The notes under the pieces were generated by a model. That model had not been told where the DNA came from. It made no database searches and saw only the letters and a program-made list of their open reading frames with translations. A stretch of 64,000 nt of DNA from assembly GCA_037951165.1 (NCBI GenBank), contig JBBDHG010000186.1, positions 453,501 through 517,500 on the forward strand, written 5' to 3'. The position numbers were made by a program, and so were the translations under genes. This DNA is from Lophius americanus. Its lineage: Eukaryota; Chordata; Actinopteri; Lophiiformes; Lophiidae. How positions within the stretch are numbered: the first letter of the stretch is position 1; each line of letters begins with the position of its first letter. This document shows positions 11,245 to 23,090 of this stretch, piece after piece.

Positions 11245-11245
<1 letters not shown>
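10146..11245. other. Non-coding stretch, no gene recognised
   Basis: AT-rich. The short frames on both strands at 10497-10936 show no domain. Confidence 0.4.
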
Positions 11246-11279
<34 letters not shown>

Positions 11280-11291
11280 GCACACACACAC
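11246..11291 (+). repeat. (CA)n microsatellite
   Basis: About 22 CA units with one 'cgcg' interruption near 11278-11281. Confidence 0.95.
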
Positions 11292-11497
11292 GTAGGCTTA
11301 GTGTCAGGATTGGCCTCACCTGACCCAGAATCCCCGGTGGAGTCATCAGCAGGAACATCTGAAGCTGATTTAAGTTTAGGACTTGCAGCCCTGCAGCTGC
11401 TCTGTGTGAGACCGACCTTTAACTGGAAGACAACTGGTTCCACTCCCATAACAACCAGCCGGACCTTTAGAAATTACCAAGTTCAAATATTGTAAAC

Positions 11498-12351
11498 TAG
11501 GGCTGCACAAGTCGCTGAAGTTCTTGCCCTGAAATATTGAGAAATAGTCAACATGTTCTACAACAACCAGATTACATTAATCTTCATATTCTCAGATATC
11601 GTATTTTGATTTATCGTTGTCATTACAAAGCAGGAAATATTCACATGTGAAATGATGCAACAAACAATTTACCTCTTAAAAGAAATGAGACCGACCCTCA
11701 TTTTATTTTTTATTTAAAGCAGTCGTAGTGATCTTTTAAAAATGATAATTACTGAGTAAGAATCAGTACCTGAACCTGTAAACATAAAGTGATCCGTTAA
11801 GTTTCTTATTCTGGAATATAATGAGCACCATTATTTCCAACCTCGATTACGATTGAAGAATGATTTTTCTTATATAGATATCTATCTATCTATATCTATA
11901 TATATATATTTTCTGCATATCAGTATAACCTTCGTACTTTTTACTTTCATTTTAACATACTAGATTTAAAAACAAAACAGAACATTAAGTCAAGTCACAG
12001 TCAAAGATTGTATGTGCATATACTCCCTCTAGTGGACACATGTGGTACGTTTTGGCCCAAATCCCTCTTTCGATTTAAAATCCCTTTTTTGGCACATTTT
12101 GGGTGAATTAGCCGTCCAACTGTGCCAAATGGAGCGTCCGCCTGGTTCTGTCGCACAGAAACTGTAGAATCACATGACCATTGGGATATTTTTATCAGAG
12201 TTGTTGCAGTAGTTATCAGAGTTTGATCAAAATCATTGATTGATTTGATTCAGCAAAACAGGTTCAGTATCGACGTGAATAAGATGACATTGAATAGAAG
12301 TTTTAAATGTTGATTTGTTTTTGATTATTTTTGATTAATAGCCCAGCCCTA
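11498..12351 (+). mobile_element. Non-autonomous DNA transposon with TAGGGCTG ends
   Basis: The left end reads 'tagggctgcacaag' and the right end 'agcccagcccta', giving inverted termini TAGGGCTG / CAGCCCTA. 'TAGGGCTGCAC' is the typical start of a very common fish MITE. Flanks show an imperfect target duplication ('gtaaac' left, 'gtagac' right). No transposase is present. The interior includes an ATCT microsatellite (about 11875-11912) and copy 2 of the CTAGTGGAC repeat (11991-12170), which looks nested. The length of about 855 bp is therefore a composite. Confidence 0.6.
11991..12170 (+). repeat. Dispersed repeat, copy 2 (CTAGTGGAC family)
   Basis: Contains 'gtcacagtcaaagattgta', 'tccctctagtggacaca', 'ggcacattttggg', 'gtgccaaatggagcgtc' and 'cctggttctgtc'. 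Copy 3 at 52918-53065 has the corresponding 'gtcacaaccaaaggttgta', 'tccctctagtggacaca', 'gccacattttggttcc', 'ggtccaaaaggagtc' and 'cctgattctgtc'. The two align over about 150 bp with small indels. Confidence 0.75.
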
Positions 12352-13808
12352 GCGTAGACATACTGTTGGGGCTGAGTACTCAAGATGCCCCAGATGATTT
12401 CTGGAGGTACTTCTCCATTTTGTCCATGCACCTGAATCCTTAAATTCTCCAAGAACAGGCGCAAATACAAACAAAATGAAAGTCTCGGCCCGTCAAAACA
12501 GAGTTTAGAATTAGATGAATGTATGTGTGAGATATCGTCACATACCTAAGCTACGTGACATAAAAGATTCCTACAGAACTACAGCTGTGATTGGGTCTTT
12601 TGACGCCCTTACAACAAGCCTCTCGTGTGAAATAACATTATTATGGTCTGGGGACGTCATGATCCCGTGAAGTTAGATCAACATCGGAAATTTTGCAGCA
12701 TTTATGCAAGAATTTCTCTTGAGAGAAAGGTGAAAAATGTTAAAATAAGCAGCGAGCTGACAGCGAAACCTAAAGTCTCTCCAACTGTAGATCAGATTTC
12801 ATAGAAAAACACCTCGGAGCTCCTTCAGACTCCTCCAGAGAAATGCAAATTAAACAAATCGTTGTGTAGAAGAGGGGTATCTCCATCCAGGGCAGGTCTG
12901 AGGAGCTTCACACCTTCTCTGGGAAAAAGAAAAGCCCCTCTGTAGAGCCAGGGTCTGGTTTGAGTTACAGATGTTGGGTTTACCAAAGGTCACTGGAGTT
13001 CAGTTAAAGAAACAGAGCTGCCACACAGCCGGAGAGATTGTCGTTTACTTCACCTCCTTACACCAGTAAAAAGAAGAAACAGTCCGTATAATTGGGCAAG
13101 AGGTGATCACATCTTACACTAACATCCAGGAAATTCACAGCACAAACTGACGCATTAATACAACTCCATAAACTGAAATTGCAAATAAAGCCTAATATGA
13201 ACAATTTTCTCCCATTGGAGAAGAAAACTTGAATACTTCATCAAGGCCGTTAGTAAATCTTCAGCTCCGTCCTGCAGGCATCATTACCTGCCATCAAATC
13301 CTGTTCTTTTGTGCTCACTGAAGTTAAACGCACAGCCCATAAACAAGAGGTGACATCAGGTACCAGACCCGGTTCCCATGGCAACAGATGATGGTGATTA
13401 GGTAGCTTGTTGCTCCGCCTCTGGAGGACGAGCTGGTTAGTTATTTTCCACTCATCTTAATACCTGTAACAACAGACAAGCAAACAACCCTCCACCACCG
13501 ACCCCTATCAACTCTAAGAAAAGACTATGTCCATGAAACATGAGCAGAAGGAAAGAAAGAAGCTAAATAAAGGGTCAAATTAAACAGCTCCTTTGAAAAG
13601 TTTCCAGAAGACATTAATCCTAAAGCTGGTTGGTGACACTCACATGGTTAAACTCACTCAGGCACTGAAGTCAGCTTCTCTTTGGTTTCCTTTAAGGTCA
13701 TCCTTTAAGATATAGTGTCAGTGTTTCCAGGGACTCCTGTTATAACCACCCAGTCTGTGTTTTTGGGTTTTAATGAACTAATTCATTTATTTATTAATTT
13801 ACCCACAG
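12352..13808. other. Presumed intron upstream of the AHR exon
   Basis: No other exon is recognised. The sequence before 13809 gives a plausible acceptor: T-rich text 'tttatttattaatttaccca' then CAG. By position this is the 3' end of intron 1 of the AHR-like gene. Confidence 0.5.
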
Positions 13809-13996
13809 CCCCAAACCACCTCCTCCCGATGGCATCAAGTCCAACCCCTCCAAACGCCACAGAGACCGGCTCAACGGCGAGCTGGACAAGCTCACCAGTC
13901 TGCTGCCCTTCTCTGAGGAGGTCAGGTCTCGGCTGGACAAGCTGTCGGTGCTCCGCCTCAGCGTCGGCTACCTGAAGGTCAAGAGCTTCTTCAACG
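13809..13996 (+). CDS. ahr2: Aryl hydrocarbon receptor (AHR2-like), bHLH exon (internal exon only)
   Basis: This 188-bp exon encodes a ligand-activated bHLH-PAS transcription factor that, with ARNT, binds xenobiotic response elements and induces genes such as CYP1A. After one base of a split codon it reads PKPPPDGIKSNPSKRHRDR..., then LNGELDKLTSLLPF, SEEVRSRLDKLSVLRLS and VGYLKVKSFFN. The basic region KSNPSKRHRDRLN and both helices are complete and uninterrupted. The acceptor is 'acccacag' and the donor 'gtgagt' (13997 on). One base precedes the donor, so the next exon must supply two bases, consistent with the known AHR exon-2 boundary phase. GELDKLTSLLPF-SEEVR and SVGYLKVKSFF are AHR2-like in my memory; AHR1 and AHRR have A/TELDRLASLLPF-type text. 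There is no ATG inside the exon, so start-codon-based calling misses it. The PAS, ligand-binding and transactivation exons were not found in the window. Identity as AHR is near certain; the AHR2 assignment is likely but not proven. Confidence 0.93.
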
Positions 13997-16900
13997 GTGA
14001 GTGTCCTTACATTACATCACAAAGTCTTTGTAGCTTCGACTCTTCGGGGAGATTGGGGTCAAAGGGTATCTGCCCTGAGCAGCAGCAGGGGCGTGCCCTC
14101 TTTTGAGTCTGGATACTGGTGGTGGTGGCTAACGACTCGGCTGACACTGACGAATGATGGGGGCTGATGGATCTGTGAAGACTTGGGAGAGATGGAGGGT
14201 GCACCAACCAGCTTTATAAAAGAACTAGATGCACGCAGGGAATATTTCAAAAGAGGGCAGCTGATGATGAAGCAAGACTGAATGAGAATAATAAAACCAT
14301 GTGATCAGTCGGAGCCCGGTTATGCAAGGGGACAGTTTCCCTCACTGAAGTCAAAGACCTCCGGATCTTGAACCTGTAAGCAGACTCATATGAACACATC
14401 CATCTGGGGAAATTGAGTTGTGTCCCCTGTTGCCGGTGCAGCGGCAGAGTTTATTTAGTAGGTAATTGTTGTTCTGCCAGGTTGATGTTCCAGAACTAGA
14501 CAAGATCCAACAGTTCTTGTGAGACTGCAGCTGGACTTTTCTCACCATGACGTGCCTGTATGGGCCCGACCCTCTACAAAATGGATCATGGTGTCTGGTC
14601 CAGACTTCAGAAATATTGGGGTTTTCTCTTTAGTCTCTCTTGATTTAAATGTTAATTTTGCAAGTAACTGAGAAGAGAACAGGAAACATATTGTAAACAG
14701 AAAAGGCGACAGTGTTACCTCCACACTTTGAGACTTTAAACGGGTCAACATGGGTCAGTGTTAAGCTAACACAAAGCTAGTGTCTTTTCCGAGGACCAGT
14801 CAGCTACAACTCTGAAAACCTGTTGGTTCAGCTGTATCAGTTTTAATTGACAGTTTGGTATATAAATATTGGTTATAGCTGCTCTGATGAACATTGCTGT
14901 GTCAGTACAACTGTGTTGGTACTGCTCAAAAGGTTCCATCAGTCATGATTACGTAGGGATGTCAGTCACGTGTAGCTCTGCTTATTATCCATCTTTACAG
15001 TAGGTTTTTATTTTGTGGGTTTCTTTCTGTTCTGTTGGTTCCCCGTGGGAAACTTTGTTCAGGAAACTCTTAAATTCACTCAGCCACTTCATTTCAACCA
15101 GCCAAACGAGGCTACCTTGGAAACATAGTAGCGTTAGCATTTATAAGCCTGTTTACCTAATTAGGGAGATTTTCTTTGTGATTCTTTCTTTCTCTTTTGA
15201 CCTTTTTGATAGTTGTGTCTGTTATAATGATTGTAATGGTGCAGTTTTGGAAAGGTTTTATATTTTGGGGTGAATTATGTCTTGGATAGCATATAAAGGA
15301 CTGAAATCTGCTCATTGAAGCCGTGCAAATCTGAATATTTTGGAAAAAAAATCATGATTTCCATGTTGTTAGACTTTCATTCGGGAATCTTAGCTTCAAA
15401 GTCTGGTTTTAATATGTCAGAAGTTCCCGTTTTCTATTGTTTGGCACAACGGGTAAATACATTTCTTTTTAGGAAGTGAACATTTTTATCCACTAAGGTG
15501 CTCAAAGGTTTAATTTTTCAGTATGATAGAAAAAATATGATGAAAATAAAACAAAAGGATAAACATTTAAGATAAATACAAAAAAATCATTAATAAAACA
15601 AACAAAATTACTATTAATATAAACTAAAAATAAAGTAAAAGTAGAAATTATTAGAAAAAAGAAGTAGGAAAATCTATGGTAGAAAAAAACAATACAAAAA
15701 TAGAATAGCATAAATTATACTCAAAAAACTAAAATAACAAAGAATATTACAAAATAAAAAAGAGTAACTTTTATTTGTGTCATTTGAAAAAAACGGGGTA
15801 TTATATAAACAAAGTGGAAAATCCTGGACATAAATGAAATTGTATTAGATTCTTAAGATCAGCATTTATGTTATCTAAAAAAAACCTCAAAGAAAGTTGA
15901 AGACGATCTTAATATATAATATTTAATATCATCTGAGACATCTAGTCTCGTCTTTGACGCAGTTAGAACTGCAGACAAATTTGATTGTAGAAGAAACCTT
16001 GAAACAGGACGCATTACATTACAACACCACAACTTAATTGAATTAGTCGAAGAGAGTGTTAAAAATATCTGGGACTGGGACTCAGTCAAAGCTTGCTTCA
16101 TTAAAAATCATTACTCCTGTTTGTTTTACAAATTTTATAACATTTACAAAGAGGATAAAGAAAAGGACATAAAGGACGGCAGCAGAAGGATTTGTTTTGT
16201 TGGAGCACAGATTGGTTTTAAAAGATAAATGTGTGAGGATAGATAATCAAAGAGCGGATTCTGCCATATTTCTGTCAACACCCATCTTTGGGAGGTTATT
16301 CCAGTTTTCACAGAGCTTCCTCATATTGTTCGGATGCCTCCTCTGAAAATAGCAGCAATTAGATCCAGACAGCCAGAAAGACGCAGCTCATATTTACAGT
16401 CAGGGGAGGATTGGGGGAGGGGGGGTGTCCCCACCTGAGATGCTATATCAGTTCAGGGCTATGACATGTGGCCCCTCTGGCCTACCGTATATTTGGAAAT
16501 TACCTCATCGTCTGTCTCTGTCCGCCAAAGTAACGGGATGTTCTCATGGATAGGAACAAAAAAAAAAGTATTTTGCTTTGAGTATTTGGTAATTAAGGGA
16601 TCACTTTGTTAAATCTAAGTCTGTCTATTGAATCAAAGGAATATAAAGTGATGATCCATAATTCTATGTGTGACCCTCTTGCATAGCGTGCTTGCTCCAT
16701 ATGGTCGTCCTGTTATTGTCCAAGTAATAATAAAGTTTGGATATGTCAATCCATTTATTATAAACTAAACCAGGTTTATGATCTCCAAATGAAGAAAACA
16801 CACTTCTTCCATCTCAAGCCACGTCACGTTCATCCACCGTCAAAACACAACGGACCTCATCTGCGCCACACTTGTCTAAGTGAGGCTTTTCATTTCATGA

Positions 16901-18414
16901 GGGAACCCTGGCTACTCACGGCACCAGCCAGCAGCATTTATGGAATATACTATTCATAGAAAGTAATCAAACATGCATTTTATTAGTGTATAGCCAGCTG
17001 AAACTAAGACGTGTGTTTACGTTCGCTTAGAATAAATAAGCCCTTTGTGTCTCCAGAGGGGACGGGGCCGCTAACATGTTTGTACTGTGTCCCAATAGAG
17101 ACAAAGTGTACTCTGGATCTAGAGAGGTACTTTTCATGTTTTTAGGTAGAAGGGGATGAAGAATTGCTTGGCCTCTACAAACCCACAAGAAAATGATAAT
17201 CATTTGATGAGTGTCCATAACTTGTTGTTGGCAAACTTTCCCACTCGGTGGGCAAGAGGCAGTTGTAGGAGAATCCCTTTGTGAGATCCCTTACCTTTCC
17301 TGTGTGGGCTGGGGATGGGCATTGCGAGGGAAAATACTATCGGATAGTCCCACAGCAGTATTTGAGTATTATTTACCAGCCTTGTTGGTATTAGAGAGAT
17401 ATTTTTATGTTGTTGATAGCGGTTACAAACAGGCTGCAAAAATAACCGCCACTTAAGTAAAAATATATATATGTGTATATTTTTATCAATGTATTTATGT
17501 ATGATGTCAATAATGGTTTTAAAAAGTTAAAAAAACAAAAACGAATAGGTATTGGCTGGTCAGACTTTCTAAAACGCGTTCGGCTAACAAAAATCTTTTT
17601 TGTGCAACACTAGAATATTATAAAATCCCTGCCCATCCTGACTCATCACTACCGAGGCTGTGGACCAAGTCTTTACTTGGTCCTCTGTCAGAGGAGGAGA
17701 GATGGGGCCCATTCCATGATACTTAAATTATTACAAATGGTGCAACGTACTTTTTATTTGGCACAAGACAAAGTAAGAGTTGGTGAAACTTCCATCAAAA
17801 GAAAACAGGTGAGAGCTGAAAGACTCGACATGTTACACCATCTAGAGGTAAACTACTGATGGCTGCACCATCTGCTCAGGGATTGACCGCCACAATTTAT
17901 TATCTTTAATAGTGATTTCTCAGTTTCTGGCATGACTGCTAACGTTTGCATTACTAATTTGACATGGTCTGTTTTCCAAGACCAGTCTGCTCTCCGAGCC
18001 TCAACCCTTAGGTCAACAGGAGTAGATGTTGAGATAAAGCAAACCGTCCCTTTTACTTATTAAATCATGAGCAGTGCACATTTAACAGTTTTAGTACACT
18101 GGTATTCTGCCAAACTTATAAATCCAATTGATCTGTATTTAGAAGCATTACAGTGAAACTTTTGGTCGGATTTTAATTTAACTTGGTGAAAGACTGTGGC
18201 ACGAGACGAGGACGGAAGAACTCCTGACATGAACTCAGGACATCTAGGAAGTCATTTCAATCCCAGGCTGAACAGCTGTATGAACTACTTTTGTGGTGAA
18301 AACTAAAGGTATTTGTTTTATCTTTATTTAACCCTTAACAGTTGTTTGGTTGAGCACTTTTTGGAGTCAAAATGTCCTGTTAAAAAATGTGACTGAACCC
18401 ATTTATAACATGAC
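13997..18414. other. Presumed intron 2 of the AHR-like gene; nothing else recognised
   Basis: The donor 'gtgagtgtcc' opens the interval. About 15510-15780 is an A-rich tract ('aaaataaaac' repeats) without clear unit structure. A possible MITE end is suggested by 'ggctggggatgggcattgcg' near 17308, but I could not define a partner end. Short open frames here (for example 17677-17859) have no recognised domain. Confidence 0.4.
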
Positions 18415-18520
18415 CCAGTGGCAGCATGTGTATAGTAAATAGTAAGGGGCCAATGATGGAGCCCTGCAGGATGCCACAGGTCAAAGGGGCCTCCGAGGAG
18501 GAGGTGTTAACTATGGCTGT
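18415..18520 (+). repeat. Possible transposon fragment ('ggggcc...ggagccctg')
   Basis: The phrase 'aaggggccaatgatggagcc' followed by 'ctgcaggatgccacaggtca' and 'aggggcctccgaggaggagg' resembles a sequence that recurs in fish interspersed repeats ('gggccgagaatggagccctg...accccacaggt'). Only this one copy is present in the window, so the call rests on recall. Confidence 0.35.
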
Positions 18521-18838
18521 AGAGACAATTTTGTTTTGTTTGAGGATTTTTTTTTGCATATTAAAGCATGTGAGGACTCACATGTAACTTGATTCAACCA
18601 AACAAATCTCATTAGGGTTGAATAGTTTTTGAAAAATATTGTTTTTCTTCCAAAAGGTTGAGCTAATCCAATTAAAATGCTCTATTTCCCCTGAAATCAA
18701 GATTTCATCATGAATTCATTTTATTATAAGTCTGATTCTTCTTACTGTTTAAAAACGTGCTTCTCCAGACACTGATCATTTTATGGTCCATTTAGAGTCT
18801 CTCATATTAAATGAATGAATAACCAACAGAACAAAACA

Positions 18839-18925
18839 TTAAATGGTTACCCAGGAAGTCCTGTTGAGATTAAGAATCTCTTTCACCTGAGAGACTCGGC
18901 CAAAGTAGAACAAAACGCATAATCC
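18839..18925 (+). repeat. Fish interspersed repeat (CCAGGAAGTC...GAGATTAAGAATCTC), copy 1
   Basis: Reads 'acccaggaagtcctgttgag', 'attaagaatctctttcacct', 'gagagactcggcc'. Copy 2 at 46318-46400 has 'agcaggaagttgagattaaa', 'catctcttttacaagagagg'. The consensus ('aaccaggaagtcccattgag', 'gagacctggcca') is abundant in teleosts. The host class is not certain. Confidence 0.65.
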
Positions 18926-20240
18926 ACCCCCAACGTTCCGCTAATCCTCTGACACACGCCGTCTTAGAAGAGCATTTGAGGACACTGGTCTGGTTTCAAA
19001 GGGTAACATGTATAATCATATCTTGGACAAACTTCTAACAACCCTTGTTTCTCCCACTAACTGTGGAAACAGACATATACACGTTGGGGAGAAAATTGTT
19101 TTTGCATTTAGTAGATTTGCTACAGTTGGTCCTTGCCCCTGACAGAGGTACTTCTCCAGCACTGGTTTATTTATGGCTGGATTCATAGAACTCAGTCAGA
19201 GGAAGCTTTCCTTGTTTTTTTTCTTTTTGTTTTCAATTGAATTCCAAATAGAACATTTTAATGTCCATGATTATAAGTTATAAATGTTCCTGGACACAAA
19301 CAGAAAAGAACGGCCCACCGTAATGGAGAGGGAAGGATCTCATGACTAATGAACCACCGTATTTTTGAGACAAATATATGTATTTACTACTTTAGTTGTG
19401 AATAAAAGATGAGCATTGATGCATTTAATAAATCAGTCAAATGCTGTCACTGATATAAATGATGAATGTTCTCAATTGAAGCAGTAAAGGAGCCAAACGT
19501 TTTCTTGTGGAGGCAAGTTATGAATGCTGGAATAATAAAGCCCTTTTATTTTATTGCTTTCAGGCTATGGGTCCTTATTGCAGGAATCAAATCAATAAGA
19601 GCTTTTGTTCTGCAGAGCACGTCCAAAATCTCAGCCTCTGGGGCCGAAGCAGTTATTGACAATGACAATGAAACTGTACTAACTCCCTGCAAAATTGGAC
19701 TTTAAGAGCGTGAAAACTGTCTAACATCATTTTTTAGATGTTTGTATCAGAAAAACTCGTGATCTAAACAAAATAGAGTTTGAGTTTTTGAGTTGGACCT
19801 GCTGCCAAGAGGGAACTGAGCCGAGTGCTTTGGAGTAATCAATTATTTGGCGGCGGTGGTCACCAAGTGCTGGAGGAACAAATGTTTTCTGAGGCTTGGA
19901 GTCTGGTTACCTCCAGACTGAACTGCCACTGTGGTGAGTGCACAGCGCTTTTATTTTGAAAAATAATATGGGAGTTGGTCATTTTTTTATTAAATCAAAG
20001 ACATGTGGATGTTTTGTTCTGGAGAGCTTAAACAGTTGACTGATATACGATCAGTTCATCATGAGTGAATTCATCTGCAGCTACGATTAATGTGAGGGAC
20101 AAGACAAGAAACTTGTCCTCGAGTTTGAGATAATCTTTTCTTTCAAAACCTGGTTAGTTATTTAAACCCCCCAACATGCAACAGGATCTAATGTCAGTTA
20201 AGTTCTGAGTTCCTCTGCTCGTCCGAAAGCTCACAGATAT
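18926..20240. other. Non-coding stretch, no gene recognised
   Basis: Short frames such as 19466-19705 have no domain or splice context that I can support. Confidence 0.4.
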
Positions 20241-20633
20241 AGTCCAGGTTCATCCAGTGAAATAGTCCAGGTTCACACGGTGATAGTGTCCAGGTTCACA
20301 CAGTGAAATAGTCCAGGTTCATACAGTGAAACTGTCCAGGTTCACACAGTGAAACAGTCCAGGTTCACACAGTGAAATAGTCCAGGTTCACACAGTGAAA
20401 CAGTCCAGGTTCATACAGTGAAATATTCCAGGTTCACACAGTGAAATAGTCCAGGTTCACACGGTGAAACAGTCCAGGTTTACACAGTGAAATAGTCCAG
20501 GTTCACATAGTGGAACAGTCCTGGTTCACACAGTGAAACAGTCCTGGTTCGCACAGTGAAATTGTCCAGGTTCATCCAGCGAAAAAGTCCAGGTTCACAC
20601 AGTGAAACAGTCCAGGTTCACACAGTGAAACAG
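20241..20633 (+). repeat. Minisatellite, about 23-bp unit, about 17 copies
   Basis: The unit is 'gtccaggttcacacagtgaa' plus 'ata', 'aca' or 'act'. Variants include 'catcca', 'catacag', 'tcctggttc' and 'cacggtga'. Units vary by one or two bases, including one 'gatagtgtcc' unit. The array lies well inside the presumed AHR intron. Confidence 0.95.
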
Positions 20634-22550
20634 TGTTGCAGGAGTATTTGACTGTAAAACGCAGCATTTCTTAAGCGTAGTAGAATCAATCTAAAAGTGT
20701 TAAATAGCTGCGTTTACGGGTGTAAGATGCTTCTGAAGTCTCTGACTGGAATCAAATGTTCCTAAATGCATCTAGATTTTGGCTCCTGTTCTAACCGAGA
20801 TAAGCCCCGGTTTGAATCGGACTGCAATGTTTATGTTTTCATGTCAATCTAAGAATTCTGTCGTTCAACATTTCCAATTACATCAAGTTACAACAGCCCT
20901 TCCAGCTGCGCTGATCTCATCCATGCTTGTTGAAATTTACTGCCACCATTTCTCCATGTGTCTGGCCCAGAAACTTAACATCTTCTTTCCTAATCTTGCT
21001 ATAAAAAGATTGGTTGTTATTCAACCCAACACCAGACGAAATAATCTCTTTAATCTGACAACTCTACCCCCAGAAATATTCATCATTGTAAAGACTGCCT
21101 CTGAAAGCTGCATATTACATAAATGACTGACTCGGCGTCATGGAAACGAGTTCCATGAGATCTTTCCCACCTCCGCTGTCGCTCATTCCTCAGCCGCAGA
21201 GTCGTCGCTCTTGCTCCTACTGAGCTACACCCATTTCCTGTGGCGGCCCCTGCAGGGGCCCCCTTTTCCTTCAACTGTTCTTCAGCCTCCTCCACAATGG
21301 CTCCTACGTGTGCAGTGCACACCTCCTCCACCCCCCTCCAGCTCAAACATAGGCTGCTGGAGTTTAGTTTGTTGTTACAGGAGGGAGGTCTGTTGGCACG
21401 AGAGGCCTGCAGCAGGAACAACCCAGGGCTTTATGCATTCATGAAGCTCTCCGACACGCTCCCAGAGGCTTCCCCGTCTGTCCTGCCTCCTCTCACCTGC
21501 TTCAAAGTTCAACTTTCAGTGTCTGTATCAGACCTCATTCGTCGTGTAACTCGTTATCCACATTTGCTAACCGTTAAGAAGTCCCAATTACCGTTCATTT
21601 TGAGGTTTTCCCTTTTCATTATGTAAGGACAAGTTTGATCTTTGGATAATTCCTGAGATCAGTCCATGATCCGTCTGCTTTACTCTGTTTCCTAGTAACT
21701 TTTTTTTTTTATCTTTCTTGGTTATCTTTTATAGTTTCATCAGGTTCATGAGATTTCCCCTGCAGGAAAAGTGTCTTTGTCCCCACATACTTTATTTTTC
21801 CAGAAAGACTCCTTGGCAGCGATAATGCCTGGAAAAAGACCTCAAAGTTCTGAGTCTTGACTCTCTCTCCGTCTCTTTCTGCATGTGCTTCGCTCTAATT
21901 TTTTTATATTAAACATCATTTAAGTTAACAACTTTAAAGAATTTCAGATTTTCATGAAATAAAAGCATGAATGAAAAAGCAACACAAGATAAAAAAGACA
22001 ATTCCAGAGACAAATATCAAAGAGAACCATAAAGTCAGGCCAGAGCTTTGCTTTTTCTTTCAAAGGTAACACAGAGACAAGAAGGAGTTAGGTTGAATAG
22101 GAATCTTAAGTTAATGGGTCCCCCAAGAAGACACTGAACCTGATGAGCAGAGATTAAAGATTGTAATTGAAGACCGTTGCACTTAAGATGACTGGGTTGG
22201 GTTTGGAGATCTTTAATGTCTAAAGTCAAACAGGAAACAAACAGGGAAATGTTATCTTAAGTCTGAAGCGTGTTGAAACCATGTGGAGAAATTAATCTCA
22301 AACCCCAAACATGTTAAAATAAACATCTGTTGTGTGACATTGTTGAGTAGATTCATACGTGTGTCTTCATTAACAAGTAAATTAGTTTATAACTAGTTTT
22401 TGTGTATTTATTTAAACTAAAGCATTATTGCCCCTTAATGCTGTTATTTTTGACAACTTGATCATTCAAAATAATAAAAGACATTCCAAATAGTGAATTC
22501 ATGATGCATTTGCTAGACTTATGTGCATGTAATGTCAAAATTCGAATTTT
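20634..22550. other. Non-coding stretch, no gene recognised
   Basis: Frames of 115 codons (20779-21126) and 128 codons (21240-21626) were examined. Neither has a recognised domain, and the second overlaps an opposite-strand frame of similar length in a GC-richer patch (about 21180-21500). They are probably chance. If any unrecognised host exon exists in this window, this patch is one of the better candidates. Confidence 0.3.
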
Positions 22551-22607
22551 GCAATATATTACAATACGTATCGCACTACCCCACAAAATATGGCAATATA
22601 TTACAAT
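22551..22607 (+). repeat. Direct 15-bp repeats flanking a short spacer, next to the CRE array
   Basis: 'gcaatatattacaat' occurs at 22551-22565 and again at 22593-22607, with 27 bp between. The second copy abuts the first unit of the array. Confidence 0.85.
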
Positions 22608-23090
22608 GAAACTGTATACAGATGACGTCATGTTGACGAAGAAACTGTATACAGATGACGTCATGTTGACGAAGAAACTGTATACAGATGACGTCATGTT
22701 GATGAAGAAACTGTATACAGATGACGTCATGTTGATGAAGAAACTGTATACAGATGATGTCATGTTGACGAAGAAACTGTATACAGATGACGTCATGTTG
22801 ACGAAGAAACTGTATACAGATGACGTCATGTTGACGAAGAAACTGTATACAGATGACGTCATGTTGATGAAGAAACTGTATACAGATGACGTCATGTTGA
22901 TGAAGAAACTGTATACAGATGACGTCATGTTGATGAAGAAACTGTATACAGATGACGTCATGTTGATGAAGAAACTGTATACAGATGACGTCATGTTGAT
23001 GAAGAAACTGTATACAGATGATGTCTTGTTGATGAAGAAACTGTATACAGATGACGTCATGTTGATGAAGAAACTGTATACAGATGATTA
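22608..23090 (+). repeat. 33-bp minisatellite carrying a consensus CRE in each unit
   Basis: There are fourteen full units and a partial fifteenth, at exact 33-bp spacing. Each unit is 'gaaa', then the palindrome CTGTATACAG, then the palindrome ATGACGTCAT, then 'gttgacgaa' or 'gttgatgaa'. TGACGTCA begins at 22623, 22656, 22689, 22722, 22788, 22821, 22854, 22887, 22920, 22953, 22986 and 23052. The units at 22755 (TGATGTCA) and 23019 (TGATGTCT) are altered. TGACGTCA is the full cAMP-response element bound by CREB/ATF proteins. Because 33 is a multiple of three, frames of about 200 codons (repeat KKLYTDDVMLM on plus, NMTSSVYSFFI on minus) run through both strands; I do not consider them genes. 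Confidence 0.97.

Noticed and set aside
13715..13975. Start-codon frame of 86 codons over the AHR exon
   Set aside because: It is in a different reading frame from the conserved bHLH frame and includes intronic sequence. The real exon is 13809-13996.
20779..21626. Two frames of 115 and 128 codons as possible genes
   Set aside because: No recognised domains, opposite-strand overlap, and no visible exon-intron logic. Retained only as a note.
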